Part shown: positions 1-5,364 of the stretch, in pieces
How the letters are laid out: each line of letters starts with the position of its first letter
Numbering within the stretch: position 1 is the first letter of the stretch
Source of the DNA: JAWLHA01 sp041690535
GTDB lineage: Bacteria > Pseudomonadota > Gammaproteobacteria > Thiohalomonadales > Thiohalomonadaceae
NCBI GenBank assembly: GCA_041690535.1
Contig: JAWLHA010000104.1
Coordinates: forward strand, 1 to 9,815
Length of the DNA stretch: 9,815 nucleotides
Reading direction: 5' to 3'
Notes under the pieces: model-generated
What the model was told of the DNA's origin: nothing
Databases searched by the model: none
What the model saw: only the letters and a program-made list of their open reading frames with translations
Program-made: the position numbers and the translations under genes

Positions 1-137
1 AGGTGGCGGGGGCCGCGAACCGAGGTAGGGTGGATACGCGCAGCGCATCCACCGTGCGGCGTCGAATTGGTGGATGCGCTGCGCTTATCCACCCTACATG
101 TTGGGCGAGTCGGATTTATCTGTTCGATGCTCTAGCA
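1..137 (-). repeat. MITE-like palindromic element, copy A (cut by window start)
   Basis: The core at 25-97 is a long imperfect palindrome: GTAGGGTGGATACGCGCAGC on one side and GCTGCGCTTATCCACCCTAC on the other. The same core recurs at 2786-2857, 7528-7590 and 7851-7923. The flank at 98-137 (with TGTTCGATGCTCTAG) and the flank at 1-24 match, in reverse complement, the two flanks of copy B. Copy A is therefore an inverted copy of a roughly 180-bp element whose left end lies outside the window. It encodes nothing; ORFs through it are translations of the repeat. Confidence 0.85.
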
Positions 138-144
138 CGGATGG

Positions 145-300
145 GTGCGCCCCGAAGTGGCCTGGACCGTGCCCATCTCCCTCGGCGACTCCCACCGCGG
201 CCACCGGGTGCTGGGCACCACCCCGGCTTACTTCGAGCACTACCGCTATGGCCGCAAGCAACCGCTGGTGCTGGCCGAGGGGAGGCCGTTTGAGGATGGC
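145..300 (+). pseudogene. Remnant of FtsX/MacB-like ABC transporter permease
   Basis: An open frame entered at codon 145 reads VAWTVPISLGDSHRGHRV, then LGTTPAYFEHYRYG and LAEGRPFED. I recognise this as part of the extracytoplasmic MacB-like core of putative ABC transporter permeases of the FtsX family. Such proteins are about 400 residues with four membrane helices. Here only about 50 residues remain; no transmembrane segment is present and similarity fades after about position 300. The frame stays open to 537, but the remainder has no recognisable character. The fragment starts just after repeat copy A, so the N-terminal part was probably lost by insertion or recombination there. It is not expected to be functional. 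Confidence 0.6.
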
Positions 301-533
301 CCAGGATCTCTTGTGCTTGCACCGGTAGGAGAGGCGTGCCCGCTTCTCTCAAACGGGGGTGTTATTGCTTACCGCGGAGTGATTCATCCCAAACGAAAGG
401 AAGTTCCAAGCGGATCCCCTTCTGGGTCAAGCGCTATGTTCTTCGAGAGCGGAAAAGGGGGGCGCTTGCCCGCGAAGACTCGCCAGCACATCGGCTCCAG
501 CAGCTGGTTTAACCAGCGTTTCCCCAACCCAAA
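301..533. other. No recognisable gene
   Basis: This stretch lies between the permease remnant and the arginase stop codon. An open frame continues through it on the plus strand, but the translation resembles no family I know. I see no terminator with a T-tract for the arginase gene. Confidence 0.4.
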
Positions 534-1445
534 CTAAGGGAGTCGGGCACAGGCTCGGGCGAAGGCGGTGGTGATGGCTTTGGCCAGGGCACGGGCGGCG
601 GTGCGTTCGGGGTTGTCGAAGCTGGGATTGTAGATGGTCACCTCCATGCCCACGGCCAGCGGCGAGGCCAGGGCCTCGGTGAGCACTTCGCTCAGTTCCT
701 CCGGCCATAGCCCATCGGGCATGCGGTAATCCACCGCAGGCATGACGTCATCATGCAAAGCGTCCGCATCCAGGTGGATCCAGAGCCCCACCACCCCGCT
801 GGCCTCGAGAGCCGCCACGCCTTGCCGGGCCGCTTCTGCCGCGCCCAGCGCCCGCACCCGGGAAAGCTCGAAGACCTGCATCGGCGTCTGGCGCACATCG
901 GGGCTGCCGTAGGCGAGCGCCGATTCCGCATCCCGGTAGCCGAATACGACCACATCCTCCGGGCGCACCAGAGGGCACCGCCCGTCGAGGTCCGCGAGGG
1001 CCATGGGCCCGTTGCCTGTCACGATGGCCAGGTCCATGGACGCCACTTCCCCACCGGGTTCGGACTCGGGGGTGTAATAGTCCGCGTGGCCATCGATGAA
1101 GAACAGGCCGAAACGGCCGCGGCGGTGCAATGCGAGTGCGCTGCCGAGGAGGATGCTGCAGTCCCCGCCCAGCACCAGGGGGAAATGCCCCAGTTCCAGG
1201 GTGAAGCCCACACGCTCCGCCAACTGAAGGCTGAAGCGGCGAATGCCCTCCGGGTTGAGCACCCCACTGTCCGCATCCCGCAGAGGCACATAAGGGGGAA
1301 CGGCAAGCCGGCCTGCCCAACGGACATCGGGCAGGCCTTCCAGGAGGCCCGCCGCGCGCAGGGCCTCCGGCAGCTGGTGAACCCCCGTGCGGCGCAGCCC
1401 CAGATCCGAGGGGGCGTCGATGATGGAACATGCCTTCCCTTGCAT
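534..1445 (-). CDS. Arginase/agmatinase family (ureohydrolase) protein
   Basis: A 303-residue ureohydrolase-fold protein, the usual length for arginases. These dimanganese enzymes hydrolyse guanidino or related C-N bonds in the cytoplasm. Visible motifs: GGDCS at 93-97; FIDGHADYY with ligand candidates D118, H120 and D122; IHLDADALHDD with D226 and D228; and MEVTIYNP with E268. The normal GGDHS histidine, a manganese ligand, is replaced by Cys96, and the usual DP after the second DxD motif is also modified. It therefore belongs to a divergent subfamily, and the substrate (arginine, agmatine, formiminoglutamate or another) cannot be assigned. I chose the ATG at 1445 because family similarity begins directly after it; a weak GCGGGG lies about 9 bases upstream. 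An in-frame ATG at 1496 would add 17 unsupported residues. The gene stands alone and diverges from the riboswitch promoter. Confidence 0.88.
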   Translation of the reverse strand: MQGKACSIIDAPSDLGLRRTGVHQLPEALRAAGLLEGLPDVRWAGRLAVPPYVPLRDADSGVLNPEGIRRFSLQLAERVGFTLELGHFPLVLGGDCSILLGSALALHRRGRFGLFFIDGHADYYTPESEPGGEVASMDLAIVTGNGPMALADLDGRCPLVRPEDVVVFGYRDAESALAYGSPDVRQTPMQVFELSRVRALGAAEAARQGVAALEASGVVGLWIHLDADALHDDVMPAVDYRMPDGLWPEELSEVLTEALASPLAVGMEVTIYNPSFDNPERTAARALAKAITTAFARACARLP

Positions 1446-1531
1446 GGTGTTTACCCCGCCGCGATGGTTTCCCGAAGATAGCAGGCCCATGGGCACGAAT
1501 ACGACGATGCGAAGTCCAGGCCATCGGCCAT

Positions 1532-1559
1532 TTGACGAATGGCATCCAGCGCCTACTCT
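1532..1559 (+). promoter_or_regulatory. Candidate sigma70 promoter for the riboswitch transcript
   Basis: TTGACG at 1532-1537 (5 of 6 to consensus) is followed after 16 bases by TACTCT at 1554-1559 (3 of 6). The predicted start, about 7 bases downstream, falls at the first base of the aptamer's closing helix (1567). That agreement is the main support, since the -10 box is weak. Confidence 0.45.
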
Positions 1560-1566
1560 TCATTTC

Positions 1567-1668
1567 AAGGCTGTGAAAAGCAAACCTGTTAAAAGACAGG
1601 GGCGCAAAGCCTCCGGTCTAAAGGATGGTTCTTCGGAATCATCCCAAGATAGCGGGGCTGCCAGCCTT
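1567..1668 (+). promoter_or_regulatory. c-di-GMP-I (GEMM) riboswitch aptamer
   Basis: The order of elements matches the c-di-GMP-I class. The closing helix is AAGGCTG (1567-1573) with CAGCCTT (1662-1668). Next comes the conserved AGCAAACC and a hairpin CCTGTT-AAAA-GACAGG (1585-1600) ending in an A-rich tetraloop. The signature GGCGCAAAGCCTCCGGTCTAAA (1601-1622) follows, then a hairpin GGATGGTTC-TTCG-GAATCATCC (1623-1644) capped by a UUCG loop, and the conserved ATAGCGGGGCTGCC (1649-1662). The class binds cyclic di-GMP and usually controls motility, pilus, chitin or signalling genes just downstream. No gene on this strand follows, and no clear terminator or anti-terminator pairing is visible, so the expression platform is unknown. 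Confidence 0.9.
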
Positions 1669-1833
1669 TACTCTATCGCCCCGAACGCCCGGCTCTCCAA
1701 GCTCCGCTTCCCTCCCTGTCCAGTCGTCCTCACTCTGTCCAAGGTAGCCTCTCCAGGCGAGCTCAAGTAGCGATGCCTTACCCTCAAGCAGAGCGACCGC
1801 CCATTCAGCCGCAACGTCCCCAGGTTCGATTCT
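1669..1833 (-). other. Possible coding remnant, minus strand; otherwise no gene
   Basis: A minus-strand frame running 1905-1639 includes a protein-like stretch (EWAVALLEGKASLLELAW, then RGYLGQSEDDW), but its N-terminal MDPRLRGDDEF is a translation of the palindromic repeat at 1879-1904 and its end enters the riboswitch. It could be a fragment of a gene cut by that repeat; I do not recognise the family. On the plus strand, downstream of the aptamer, the only start is ATG 1773 (21 codons, poor ribosome binding site), which I do not accept as a gene. Confidence 0.25.
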
Positions 1834-1970
1834 GGTAACTACTCGCCCCAGCTGATCACGCAATTGCCTTGGAAATTCGTCATCCCCGCGTAGGCGGGGA
1901 TCCATTTTGAGCCATGCATCTGTCCTCTGGATTCCCGCCTTCGCGGGAATGACGGGGGGGAGTAGTTACC
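1834..1970. repeat. 137-bp inverted-repeat element with two inner hairpins
   Basis: It is bounded by a perfect 11-bp inverted repeat, GGTAACTACTC at 1834-1844 and GAGTAGTTACC at 1960-1970. Inside are two inverted copies of a REP-like palindrome: ATCCCCGC-GTAG-GCGGGGAT (1882-1902) and ATTCCCGC-CTTC-GCGGGAAT (1931-1950). A third copy lies at 5524-5549. The whole element can fold into a large stem with two arms. It looks like a non-autonomous palindromic repeat inserted between the riboswitch and the DUF1089 gene. Confidence 0.75.
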
Positions 1971-2068
1971 GACTCTGCCCTCAAGCCGCCATCAGCCACA
2001 TCCGGGCGTGGGTCAGCAGTCGGTTGCGCAAATCTGTTTCATGCGATTTAGGGCGTGAACGATGGATC
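1971..2068. other. Short gap with possible minus-strand coding tail
   Basis: In the minus strand a frame ends with HETDLRNRLLTHARMWLMAA and a TGA at 1981-1983. It reads like a natural C-terminus, but upstream it is only the shadow of the DUF1089 gene, so it may be a leftover fragment of an unknown gene. No terminator with a T-tract is seen for the DUF1089 gene. Confidence 0.2.
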
Positions 2069-2674
2069 TCAACCGCGCCGCTTTGGCGCGTCGGCAGGAG
2101 CGCCCTGCGGGGCGCCGGTCGACTCAACCTCCCACAGCCCCGGATACTTCGTGACGAAGCCCGCCGGACCGACTTGAAGAGGGGCGGCGTATTCGAACTG
2201 CGGCGCCTGATACCAGTACTCTTCCACACTGCGCCGCTCGTAGCGTTGACGGAGCACCTTCAGGCCTTCATCCGGCACATCGAGCCAGGCAACAGTAATC
2301 TCTTCAGCCTGCCCAACCCGTAGTGCCAATCGTCGCAGCTGGAACAGGTTTGTCGCTGGAGTGAATCCCAGATCCAAATCAACACACCCATCCAGTCCGG
2401 CTACTACTTGGTCATTGAGCATCCACTGCCCGTTGGCGCCTCGGCAGAGCTGCAAATCCAGCCCAGAGATGCCGGCCCAGCCCCTTACCTCGCCCCGGAG
2501 GGCTTGCCACTCCTCGTCGCACTCGACGACATAGGAGACACATGCCGCAGTGCCGCTTTCATGACGGAAGGCTGCCGTGCCTTCCAAGCACCAGCCGGAC
2601 TCCTGTCGCACCAGACGGCAGGCGTCGTGGCCAGGAGCATCGAGACGGCGCCAGAGAATCGTTTCCGTTTCCAT
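2069..2674 (-). CDS. DUF1089 / putative glycolipid-binding family protein
   Basis: A 201-residue protein of the PF06475 family (DUF1089, 'putative glycolipid-binding'), known structurally from Pseudomonas PA1994, which has a fold like LolA/LppX-type lipid carriers. Family signatures run the whole length: ILWRRLDAPGHDACRL near the start, CDEEW, then GCVDLDLGFTPATNLFQLRR, VAWLDVPDEGLKVLRQRY, and GFVTKYPGLWEVE near the end. No signal peptide is visible, so a cytoplasmic protein is expected; the biological role is unknown. The ATG at 2674 is preferred because GGAGG lies 6 bases upstream, whereas the ATG at 2680 would be only 1 base from it. The last 14 residues (GAPQGAPADAPKRRG region) are low-complexity and beyond the family domain. 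The gene is monocistronic and runs toward the riboswitch, so a transcript read through from 1567 would be antisense to it. Confidence 0.88.
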   Translation of the reverse strand: METETILWRRLDAPGHDACRLVRQESGWCLEGTAAFRHESGTAACVSYVVECDEEWQALRGEVRGWAGISGLDLQLCRGANGQWMLNDQVVAGLDGCVDLDLGFTPATNLFQLRRLALRVGQAEEITVAWLDVPDEGLKVLRQRYERRSVEEYWYQAPQFEYAAPLQVGPAGFVTKYPGLWEVESTGAPQGAPADAPKRRG

Positions 2675-2753
2675 CGACATCCTCCGTGTGCGGGCCCAAT
2701 TGGATAGGGAGACGCCTCACGGTGCCCCTTCCGCCCACCCCATCGCACGTACT

Positions 2754-2932
2754 GGAGCACCGAACAAATCCGAGGCGCCCAACAAGTAGGGTGGATAAGC
2801 GCAGCGCATCCACCGTGCGGCGTCGAATGGGTGGATGCGCTGCGCTTATCCACCCTCGGTTCGCTGCCCCCGCCACCTGCGGCGCAACTTGGCTGCGATT
2901 GGCGATCTTTCGGTTTACCTGGTCGGTGCTCT
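2754..2932 (+). repeat. MITE-like palindromic element, copy B (most complete)
   Basis: The core palindrome is at 2786-2857. Outer ends form a short inverted repeat, AGCACCGA at 2756-2763 and TCGGTGCT at 2923-2930. Left flank (CCGAACAAATCCGAGGCGCC) and right flank (CGGTTCGCTGCCCCCGCCAC) match those of copies A and D, so the mobile unit is about 180 bp. No ORF. It lies just upstream of the DUF1089 gene. Confidence 0.8.
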
Positions 2933-3120
2933 AGGGAACTGAAGGTAGGGAACCGAAGGGACACCCACAGCGACTGAAAACCGGCCAGGTCAGCAACTAG
3001 CCATGGTATGAAAAGTAGTTACGGCGGCCAGGCAACCGCAAGGCACTGCATGCCCGCCCCTGAAGCTCTCGGGGGCAGGAGAGAGCCGCCTGGGCGGCTC
3101 TCCCCGACTCCGACAGCGAG
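2933..3120. other. Intergenic, no gene seen; contains GC-rich hairpins
   Basis: No ORF with a credible start. A hairpin at about 3056-3076 (GCCCCTGAAGCTCTCGGGGGC) resembles the palindromes at 7342-7375 and may belong to a dispersed REP family. Confidence 0.4.
3081..3102 (-). terminator. Strong hairpin, terminator-like but no T-tract
   Basis: A perfect 10-bp GC-rich stem, GAGAGCCGCC (3081-3090) with GGCGGCTCTC (3093-3102). It sits about 19 bases beyond the stop codon of the small minus-strand ORF at 3121-3258. A T-run is missing on either strand, so termination is possible but not demonstrated; it could equally be a REP-like palindrome. Confidence 0.35.
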
Positions 3121-3258
3121 CTACTTGGGCGCCCCGCCCAGGACCGGCTGTTCGGGGCGGACACGGACGGTGGCACCATCCGCCGCTGCCATGCGGCGCA
3201 GCGCGCTCGCCGGACCACTGAGGCATCTCCTTATCCCCCTTAACGCTTCCTTCCCCAT
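3121..3258 (-). CDS. Uncertain small ORF, 45 aa, unknown function
   Basis: ATG at 3258, preceded by GGAG with 4-base spacing, opens a 45-residue frame starting MGKEALRGIRRCLSG and ending VRVRPEQPVLGGAPK with TAG at 3121-3123. A stable hairpin follows 19 bases after the stop. The product would be small, basic and without a membrane segment. I do not recognise a family. It may be a genuine small protein, the tail of a lost larger gene, or chance; an overlapping minus-strand frame (2990-3439) is also open here but less gene-like. No promoter was identified. Confidence 0.3.
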   Translation of the reverse strand: MGKEALRGIRRCLSGPASALRRMAAADGATVRVRPEQPVLGGAPK

Positions 3259-3441
3259 CAGTCTCCGCGCTATCATCAAGCCGTTTCAGGCGGCCGATGC
3301 GCCCGGTGATGTCGATTCCGGGCCAGGGCGAAATAGAAGACCCGCAAGGGAAACCAACCCGCCGCACCTGACAAGGAACAAGTGCCCGCACGGCCCAGGA
3401 GGGCCCGCGAGCACACGGAACGACACTGTCAGGAGACAAAC

Positions 3442-3787
3442 ATGGAAAAGTTCTCAGAAGCCACGGCCGAGATCGACAGGAGCTCCGGTCACGTGCGCTT
3501 CATTGCCGATTTGATGCTGGCCGGGCCCGACCTCCACGACGTGGACCACGGCGCCTTCGCCCAAGTGCTGCACGACCTCGCCGTTCGACTCGAACGGGCC
3601 ACCGGGGCCCTGGAGCAATGGGGATGGCGGATCGATCGAAATCGAAGAGCCGCGCTTCGTGGACGACGACTTGGCTACGTTGAGTCAGCTTGGTCTTTTA
3701 CGGCCTGACGTTAACTCGCAAGGTTACCGGCTTTGGCGCATGACTAGAGAGGTTGCAAAACTCGTGGAGGCCGGGGCGGCCAAATGA
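3442..3787 (+). pseudogene. Frameshifted small cassette gene, unknown function
   Basis: ATG 3442 with AGGAG 7 bases upstream starts MEKFSEATAEIDRSSGHVRF, then reads through LHDVDHGAFAQVLHDLAVRL to LEQWG. From there the protein-like frame is the next one: DGGSIEIEEPRFVDDDLATL, SQLGLLRPDVNSQGYRLW, RMTREVAKLVEAGAAK, stop TGA at 3785-3787, one base before attC1. The shift lies at the GGGG run near 3622-3625, and removing one G restores a continuous frame of about 114 residues. The unrepaired frame ends at 3708 with 88 residues. The C-terminal part has the helix-rich look of a winged-helix or other small domain common in cassette proteins; the family is unknown. Sequencing error, real mutation or programmed shift cannot be told apart here. 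Confidence 0.6.
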
Positions 3788-3788
3788 G

Positions 3789-3865
3789 TTCTAACTATCG
3801 GCTCCAAGCGACCCCGAGAAAGCGGCGCAGCCGCTTTCTCGGGCGCCTGAGCCGGGCCGTTGGGC
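3789..3865 (+). other. Integron attC recombination site 1
   Basis: Starts with the R''-type core TTCTAAC (3789-3795) and ends with GTTGGGC (3859-3865), matching GTTRRRY. The L boxes CGGCTC-C-AAG and CTGAGCCG pair with an unpaired C, the asymmetry integrases use to choose the strand. The variable centre is a perfect 14-bp hairpin, CCCGAGAAAGCGGC with GCCGCTTTCTCGGG (3813-3843), loop GCA. Size 77 bp. Confidence 0.85.
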
Positions 3866-3888
3866 ATGCTAACGACGGAGGAGCACTG

Positions 3889-4158
3889 GTGCCTACAATT
3901 TCTATGTTTTACGGGATCTTGATCCTGATGTATTTCTATGACAACAAGAAACATAGCGCTCCGCATATTCATGCAGAGTATGGCGAATTCGAAGCGACTA
4001 TAGCCATAGAAGATGGCGCTGTTCTCGCTGGTAGTCTGCCGCCAGCAAAGATGAAGTTGGTGCAAGCGTGGATTGAAATACATAGAGACGATTTGATGGC
4101 GGACTGGAAGTTGGCAGTTTCAGGAGAACCATTGTTCAAGATTGATCCCTTGCGGTAG
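3889..4158 (+). CDS. DUF4160 family protein (TA-like pair, first gene)
   Basis: An 89-residue protein from GTG 3889: VPTISMFYGILILMYFYDNK, then KHSAPHIHAEYGEFEATIAI, EDGAVLAGSLPPAKMKL and AWIEIHRDDLMADWKLAV. The HSAPHIHAEYG motif and the length are typical of DUF4160. Genes of this family nearly always precede a DUF2442 gene, and the pair is suspected to be a toxin-antitoxin module, but biochemical activity is not established to my knowledge. The GTG start is chosen because GGAGGAG (3877-3883) is 5 bases upstream and the family begins with an MPTI-like sequence; the longer open frame upstream runs through attC1 and is not coding. It opens the cassette 23 bases after the attC1 end. The next gene begins 8 bases after its stop. 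Confidence 0.85.
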   Translation: MPTISMFYGILILMYFYDNKKHSAPHIHAEYGEFEATIAIEDGAVLAGSLPPAKMKLVQAWIEIHRDDLMADWKLAVSGEPLFKIDPLR

Positions 4159-4166
4159 GAGGTGTT

Positions 4167-4412
4167 ATGGACAAGATCGTGAAGGCAATCCCTCTTGAAA
4201 ACTATCAGATTGAAATTCAGACAACCAGCGGCGTGTCTGGCATCTTTGATGTCAAGCCATATCTGAAAGGGAGCGCATTTAAGGAACTTTTGGACGAGTC
4301 ATATTTCCGTATGGTTCGCCCAGCACACCATGGGATTGTGTGGCCGCACGAGCAGGACTTTAGCGCCGATACCATCGTCTGGGATATTCAAAATGCCCAA
4401 CAAGGCGCTTAA
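4167..4412 (+). CDS. DUF2442 family protein (TA-like pair, second gene)
   Basis: An 81-residue protein of the DUF2442 family: MDKIVKAIPLENYQIEIQ, GVSGIFDVKPYLKGSAFKEL, FRMVRPAHHGIVWPHEQDFS, ADTIVWDIQ. The motif DVKPYL...G.F..L.D..YF..V and the terminal W....D.....L/IVWD are family hallmarks. AGGAGG (4157-4162), overlapping the DUF4160 stop, gives 4-base spacing to ATG 4167, so the two genes are translationally coupled. The last residues (NAQQGA) and TAA 4410-4412 are encoded by the 5' part of attC2, so the natural end is set by the recombination site. It is inferred to be the partner (often proposed antitoxin) of DUF4160. Both genes have more A/T-rich codons than the chromosomal-type genes around them. 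Confidence 0.85.
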   Translation: MDKIVKAIPLENYQIEIQTTSGVSGIFDVKPYLKGSAFKELLDESYFRMVRPAHHGIVWPHEQDFSADTIVWDIQNAQQGA

Positions 4413-4468
4413 CGCGAACTGTCTCACTCGCTGCGCTCCTTCGGCAGCCGGTTAGCGCCGGGTTGGGC
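4395..4468 (+). other. Integron attC recombination site 2
   Basis: GCCCAAC (4395-4401) and GTTGGGC (4462-4468) are perfectly complementary core sites. Inside, GGCGCT-T-AAC (4403-4412) pairs with GTTAGCGCC (4451-4459), leaving one unpaired T. These are the R''/L'' and L'/R' boxes of a canonical attC; spacers AA and GG separate them. Size 74 bp; the central part forms only a weak hairpin. The DUF2442 stop codon lies in L''. Confidence 0.9.
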
Positions 4469-4494
4469 GAAGAACGAAGCGCGAGAAATCGTAG

Positions 4495-4682
4495 ATGTCT
4501 GTTAAGCAACAAGTCTTGCAGAAAAAATTGAGAAGAAGAAGGCGGCGGTACAGTTTCTCAGGGCGCAAGGTGGAGTTGATAGCTATGGGTGTAGAACTCG
4601 AACTGATCTCAAGACATGGGCGTTGCAGGCGGATTTCGAACGCTCTGAGCGGGAGGGGGGGTGGGCTCGTAGGGGAAGTTGA
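4495..4682 (+). pseudogene. Small broken ORF at the head of the TA cassette
   Basis: ATG 4495 opens MSVKQQV; if the frame moves by one base near 4515, a protein-like sequence follows: LAEKIEKKKAAVQFLRAQGG, then VDSYGCRTRTDLKTWALQAD and FERSER, ending at TGA 4680-4682. Without the shift the frame gives an arginine run and ends at 4692 (65 aa), which is less natural. I do not recognise either product. No good ribosome binding site precedes the ATG. The stop overlaps the -35 box of the following promoter. It could be a frameshifted cassette gene or a non-coding leader. Confidence 0.3.
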
Positions 4683-4707
4683 CTGGGTGTAGTCGGGCGG
4701 CTACAGT
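4679..4707 (+). promoter_or_regulatory. Promoter of the toxin-antitoxin pair
   Basis: TTGACT (4679-4684; 5 of 6) and TACAGT (4702-4707; 4 of 6) are separated by 17 bases. The expected start is 4713-4715, which coincides with the toxin ATG at 4714, so the mRNA would be leaderless or nearly so. The spacer contains a small palindrome, GTAGTCGGGCGGCTAC (imperfect, 4689-4704), a possible binding site for the antitoxin. Confidence 0.6.
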
Positions 4708-4713
4708 GTGCCC

Positions 4714-5004
4714 ATGATGGAAATTCGCAAAACGGATGTCTATGCCAAGTGGCTCGACGGCCTGCGGGACATTCGGGCTCGTGCCCGTGTTCTCGCGAGA
4801 GTTGAACGTTTGGCGGCGGGACATGCAGGAGACGCGGAGCCCGTCGGAGAAGGAGTCTCTGAAATGCGAATCAATCATGGCCCCGGCTACCGGGTCTACT
4901 ACAAACAGCAAGGAAGAGAGCTGGTGATCCTGTTGGCTGGTGGTGACAAAGGCAGCCAGTCAAGAGACATCAAGACCGCTCTACGGCTTGCTCGTAATTT
5001 GTAG
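4714..5004 (+). CDS. RelE/ParE-superfamily toxin, HI1419 type
   Basis: A 96-residue protein beginning MMEIRKTDVYAKWLDGLRD and containing IRARARVLARVERLAAGHAG, DAEPVGEGVSEMRINHGPGY, RVYYKQQGRELVILLAGGDK and IKTALRLARNL. These are the family marks of the small 'addiction module killer' proteins (HI1419-like, RelE/ParE/HigB superfamily). In that superfamily, toxins commonly act as ribosome-dependent mRNA nucleases or gyrase poisons; the target of this one is not known. Starts at GTG 4708, ATG 4714 and ATG 4717 are possible. I choose 4714 because the promoter predicts transcription from that base and no Shine-Dalgarno is seen upstream. The stop TAG overlaps the AGGAA that serves the antitoxin gene, whose ATG lies 9 bases downstream. 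Toxin-first order is normal for this subfamily. Confidence 0.9.
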   Translation: MMEIRKTDVYAKWLDGLRDIRARARVLARVERLAAGHAGDAEPVGEGVSEMRINHGPGYRVYYKQQGRELVILLAGGDKGSQSRDIKTALRLARNL

Positions 5005-5013
5005 GAACTCCCC

Positions 5014-5364
5014 ATGAAAAAGACAGCAACTTCCCGCTACGACGTAACCGAGCATCTGCGTACTCCCGAAGAAATGGCCGCTTACCTAGAGGCCTGCCTG
5101 GAAGAGGCGGACGGTGATGCCGCGTTTATAGCCAAAGCTCTTGGAGACATTGCACGAGCCAAAGGTATGTCTCAAGTCGCTCGTGATGCAGGTGTGTCAC
5201 GGGAAAGCCTTTACAAAGCACTTTCCGGTGAAAGGTCCCCCAGTTTCGATACGATTCTCAAGGTGGTGGCGGCGCTAGGTATTAGGCTCCATGCCGAACC
5301 GGCGTATATCGCAAATCATGCCCAACAAGGCGCTCCAACCGACGCTCGTCCCTCGCGCGGTTGA
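5014..5364 (+). CDS. HI1420-type antitoxin with helix-turn-helix
   Basis: A 116-residue partner of the preceding toxin. The N-terminus (TSRYDVTEHLRTPEEMAAYL, residues 6-25) is the toxin-binding part in this family. Residues about 52-72 (MSQVARDAGVSRESLYKALS) form a Cro/C1-type helix-turn-helix, followed by GERSPSFDTILKVVAALGIR. Such antitoxins neutralise the toxin and repress their own operon. Usual length is about 100 residues; the extra tail NHAQQGAPTDARPSRG is encoded by the truncated attC3, and the TGA (5362-5364) is inside its L' box. AGGAA at 5003-5007 is the ribosome binding site. The tail is unlikely to be functionally conserved. Confidence 0.9.
   Translation: MKKTATSRYDVTEHLRTPEEMAAYLEACLEEADGDAAFIAKALGDIARAKGMSQVARDAGVSRESLYKALSGERSPSFDTILKVVAALGIRLHAEPAYIANHAQQGAPTDARPSRG

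Noticed and set aside
753..1563. Long open frames in other frames over the arginase gene (plus strand 753-1481, minus strand 751-1563)
   Set aside because: Shadows of a high-GC gene; the 534-1445 frame carries all family motifs.
1815..1840. tRNA-like T-arm (GGTTCGATTCTGG)
   Set aside because: The stem pairs poorly and no D-arm, anticodon arm or acceptor stem can be assembled around it.
1907..2323. 138-residue plus-strand frame that could have been the riboswitch target
   Set aside because: Its beginning (WIPAFAGMTG) is the REP palindrome and its remainder is antisense to the DUF1089 gene.
3240..3441. Integron attI site or integrase upstream of the first cassette
   Set aside because: No GTTRRRY core with a matching partner and no tyrosine-recombinase frame is visible on either strand.
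3008..3514. 168-residue open frame on the plus strand
   Set aside because: Composition-driven frame rich in P, R, S and T; it overlaps the well-started ORF at 3442 in another frame and has no ribosome binding site.
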